Origin: Fidelibacterota bacterium
GTDB taxonomy: Bacteria > Fidelibacterota > Marinisomatia > Marinisomatales > TCS55
Assembly: GCA_012964665.1 (NCBI GenBank)
Contig: DTTO01000018.1
Location: 1 to 41,692, forward strand
Length of the DNA stretch: 41,692 nt
Reading direction: 5' to 3'
The position numbers were made by a program, and so were the translations under genes. Shown here one piece after another: positions 39,982 to 41,692 of the stretch. The first letter of the stretch is position 1. Every line of letters begins with the position of its first letter. A model generated the notes under the pieces. The model saw only the letters and a list, made by a program, of their open reading frames with translations. It searched no databases and was not told where the DNA came from.

Positions 39982-40465
39982 GAGTATTTACATTCACCTT
40001 TTCATAAATTTTTTCAATTTTTCCCTTAGGATCAATAATAAAAGTCATTCGTTTCGGCCAACCCCTACCCGCAGCACCATAAGCCTTTGACACTTCTTTA
40101 GTTTTATCAGAAAGAAAATTAAATGGCAGCACATATTTATCTTTAAATGCCTTTAACGCTTTTGGGGAATCATAACTGATACCAAAAACGATAATTTTTG
40201 CTTTTTTATATTCGCTGTATACGTCGCGGAACCCGCACGCCTCTTTGGTTCATCCAGGTGTGTCCGCTTTAGGAAAGTAATAAACAATAACTCGCTGTCC
40301 ACGATAATCAGATAGTTTATGTACTTTTCCATCCTGATCTTTCAATACAAAGTCCGGTGCCTTATCACCCACTTTAATGGCTTCAAGCGTGTGGCTACCC
40401 AAAAGCAATGTTGTACTAATAATAATTGAAAGAATGGAAATTGTAAGAAGTAAGGTCATTTTCAT
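39941..40465 (-). CDS. Probable selenocysteine-containing peroxiredoxin (PrxQ/Bcp type) with N-terminal signal/TM segment; in-frame TGA at 40250..40252 read as Sec
   Basis: 525 nt = 175 codons in one frame with one internal TGA. Translation across it: VGDKAPDFVLKDQDGKVHKLSDYRGQRVIVYYFPKADTPG-U-TKEACGFRDVYSEYKKAKIIVFGISYDSPKALKAFKDKYVLPFNFLSDKTKEVSKAYGAAGRGWPKRMTFIIDPKGKI. The TGA sits at the peroxidatic Cys; homology continues in the same frame. Confidence 0.85.
40221..40240 (-). promoter_or_regulatory. Candidate bacterial SECIS hairpin
   Basis: Minus strand GCGTGCGG-GTT-CCGCGACGT: 8 pairs (one G-U) with a single bulged G, 3-nt loop GUU starting 18 nt after the UGA. Confidence 0.65.
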
Positions 40466-40480
40466 AATGTTTAGCTTTAT

Positions 40481-41410
40481 TTAGTCACGCAAATAACTCA
40501 ATGTATCAGTATTAAATGGTGTCGGTTGGATTTCAAACAATTTATAGGCTTCCGTCGCATCACAAACGTTACCTTCCATGAGCATAGTAATTTGATCTGC
40601 AGTAATGGGAAACCAGCTGAAGCGTCCAAGAAAAGTTGCAATCGCTTTTACGCCCAGGGCTGGTGCAGGTATCATCCACTTCTTTTTCCCGCATCCTTCT
40701 GCGATGATTTTTATTAACTCTTTCCAGGAAAAAGCAATTTCTCCACCTAATTCAAATATTTTTTTATGGGTTGATTCCATATCAATTGATTGTACAAAAA
40801 ATCGGGCAACATCTCCTACATGAATTGGTGACATAGCAAACTTTCCAGCATTTAGAGGATTTAGGCCGGGATGAAAAAGAGGTGCTGGTATAGGTAAACT
40901 CAGCATATCTTTTTTCAGTTGGGAACAAAATTCAGGTCTTCCCTCGCCTCGTGGGTCTCCAAAAATTAATGAAGGTCTGAAAATTGTCCAATTTAATTCT
41001 TTATTTATTAAATATTGATCTGCTAGAAATTTTGTTTTTTGATAACCTGTCCCATCCATTTTAACGCCATTTGCGCTCATCAAAATAAATCTTTTTATCC
41101 CAAGATCTACTGCCGCATCCATACAATGCTTTGCACCCTCAAAGTGTAAATCTTCAAAAGTAATCCCTTTTTTAGGGAATTGCCTAATAATGCCAACATT
41201 ATAAATAACTGCATCTGTACCCTTCAAAGTCGATTCAATCGCAGAAGGCTCTGATAACGTACCATTAACAATATTACATTGTTTTGGATTTAATAATTTA
41301 TCATTGGAACCAGGCCGTATTAATAGCTGCGGTTTGTGGTCCTTTTTAATAAGCTCATCGATTAAATAGGACCCAACAAATCCAGTGCCTCCAAATAAGG
41401 CGACTTTCAT
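40481..41410 (-). CDS. NAD(P)-binding epimerase / NDUFA9-like short-chain protein
   Basis: ALFGGTGFVGSYLIDELIKKDH Rossmann motif; DAVIYNVGIIRQFPKKGITFEDLHFEGAKHCMDAA. Confidence 0.88.
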   Translation of the reverse strand: MKVALFGGTGFVGSYLIDELIKKDHKPQLLIRPGSNDKLLNPKQCNIVNGTLSEPSAIESTLKGTDAVIYNVGIIRQFPKKGITFEDLHFEGAKHCMDAAVDLGIKRFILMSANGVKMDGTGYQKTKFLADQYLINKELNWTIFRPSLIFGDPRGEGRPEFCSQLKKDMLSLPIPAPLFHPGLNPLNAGKFAMSPIHVGDVARFFVQSIDMESTHKKIFELGGEIAFSWKELIKIIAEGCGKKKWMIPAPALGVKAIATFLGRFSWFPITADQITMLMEGNVCDATEAYKLFEIQPTPFNTDTLSYLRD

Positions 41411-41483
41411 ACTGTAGCCCCTTTGTATTCATCCAATGAAGGATAACTCAAAGCAATTTTTTGATCAGCCATAAAGATAATTT

Positions 41484-41692
41484 TTATTTTCTGTAATCTA
41501 GTGGCGGTTTTCTATCTCCAAGCATGGAGTAATAATTAAATTTTGGCCCCCGACGTTCAATCAATTCCTGTTTGGCAGAAATAATTGCTTCCGGATCATT
41601 ATATAAATCCACCGCGGCACCAGCAATTGTCTTTGCCGCAATCATCATACCTTTCATGCCGATACTCATTCCGCCTGCAGCCACAGCCTGCC
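41484..41692 (-). CDS. C-terminal fragment of an M20-family amidohydrolase (AbgB-like), truncated by the window edge
   Basis: AAGGMSIGMKGMMIAAKTIAGAAVDLY...LGDRKPPLDYR; the frame stays open to 41692. Confidence 0.75.
   Translation of the reverse strand, partial: QAVAAGGMSIGMKGMMIAAKTIAGAAVDLYNDPEAIISAKQELIERRGPKFNYYSMLGDRKPPLDYRK

Noticed and set aside
39941-40132. Separate small CDS as listed in the ORF track (39941..40132) and a truncated one at 40250..40465
   Set aside because: They are two parts of one peroxiredoxin frame split only by the in-frame TGA; the track restarts at a later internal start codon.
40250-40252. Genome-wide recoding of UGA (as in some candidate phyla)
   Set aside because: Multiple intact genes in the window end at TGA (lipA, folE, queD, TonB receptor), so UGA works as a stop here.
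1-41692. CRISPR arrays, transposases, integrases, phage genes
   Set aside because: None seen on reading through the window; no regularly spaced direct repeats and no mobile-element protein motifs.

Overview
This ~41.7 kb bacterial window has no mobile elements, CRISPR arrays or prophage that I could see. Protein style and gene pairings suggest an FCB-group bacterium, possibly Marinimicrobia-like, but that is inference. Contents from left to right: (1) tRNA-Val and lon. (2) A compact minus-strand lipoate/2-oxoacid dehydrogenase operon: lpdA, lipB, fused E1 alpha-beta, E2, a SAM methyltransferase, lipA and a NapB-like diheme cytochrome. (3) A pterin/queuosine set: folE, queD and a YhhQ-type transporter. 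(4) nth, several small unknowns, an MBL hydrolase, a CBS protein and citrate synthase. (5) A long envelope-glycan cluster: SerB-like phosphatase, two nucleotidyltransferases (one resembling CTP:inositol-1-P cytidylyltransferase), myo-inositol-1-P synthase, two CDP-glycerol-glycerophosphotransferase-like enzymes, two GT9 heptosyltransferases, a GT4 and an MsbA-like ABC transporter. (6) A plus-strand block: GroES-like protein, hemW, APC permease, amidinotransferase-fold enzyme, bolA, grxD and tRNA-Glu, with exoA on the minus strand. (7) A minus-strand block: AbgB-like M20 fragment, epimerase, peroxiredoxin, TonB-dependent receptor, DUF4249 lipoprotein and a frameshifted phosphodiesterase. The best finding is a probable selenoprotein that the ORF track splits in two. 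The PrxQ/Bcp-type peroxiredoxin at 39941..40465 reads through a single in-frame TGA placed exactly at the peroxidatic Cys (DTPG-U-TKEACGFRD). A SECIS-like hairpin follows at the expected distance. The second main candidate is the inositol-phosphate/CDP-activated glycan cluster, which has no CDP-alcohol phosphatidyltransferase in the window.
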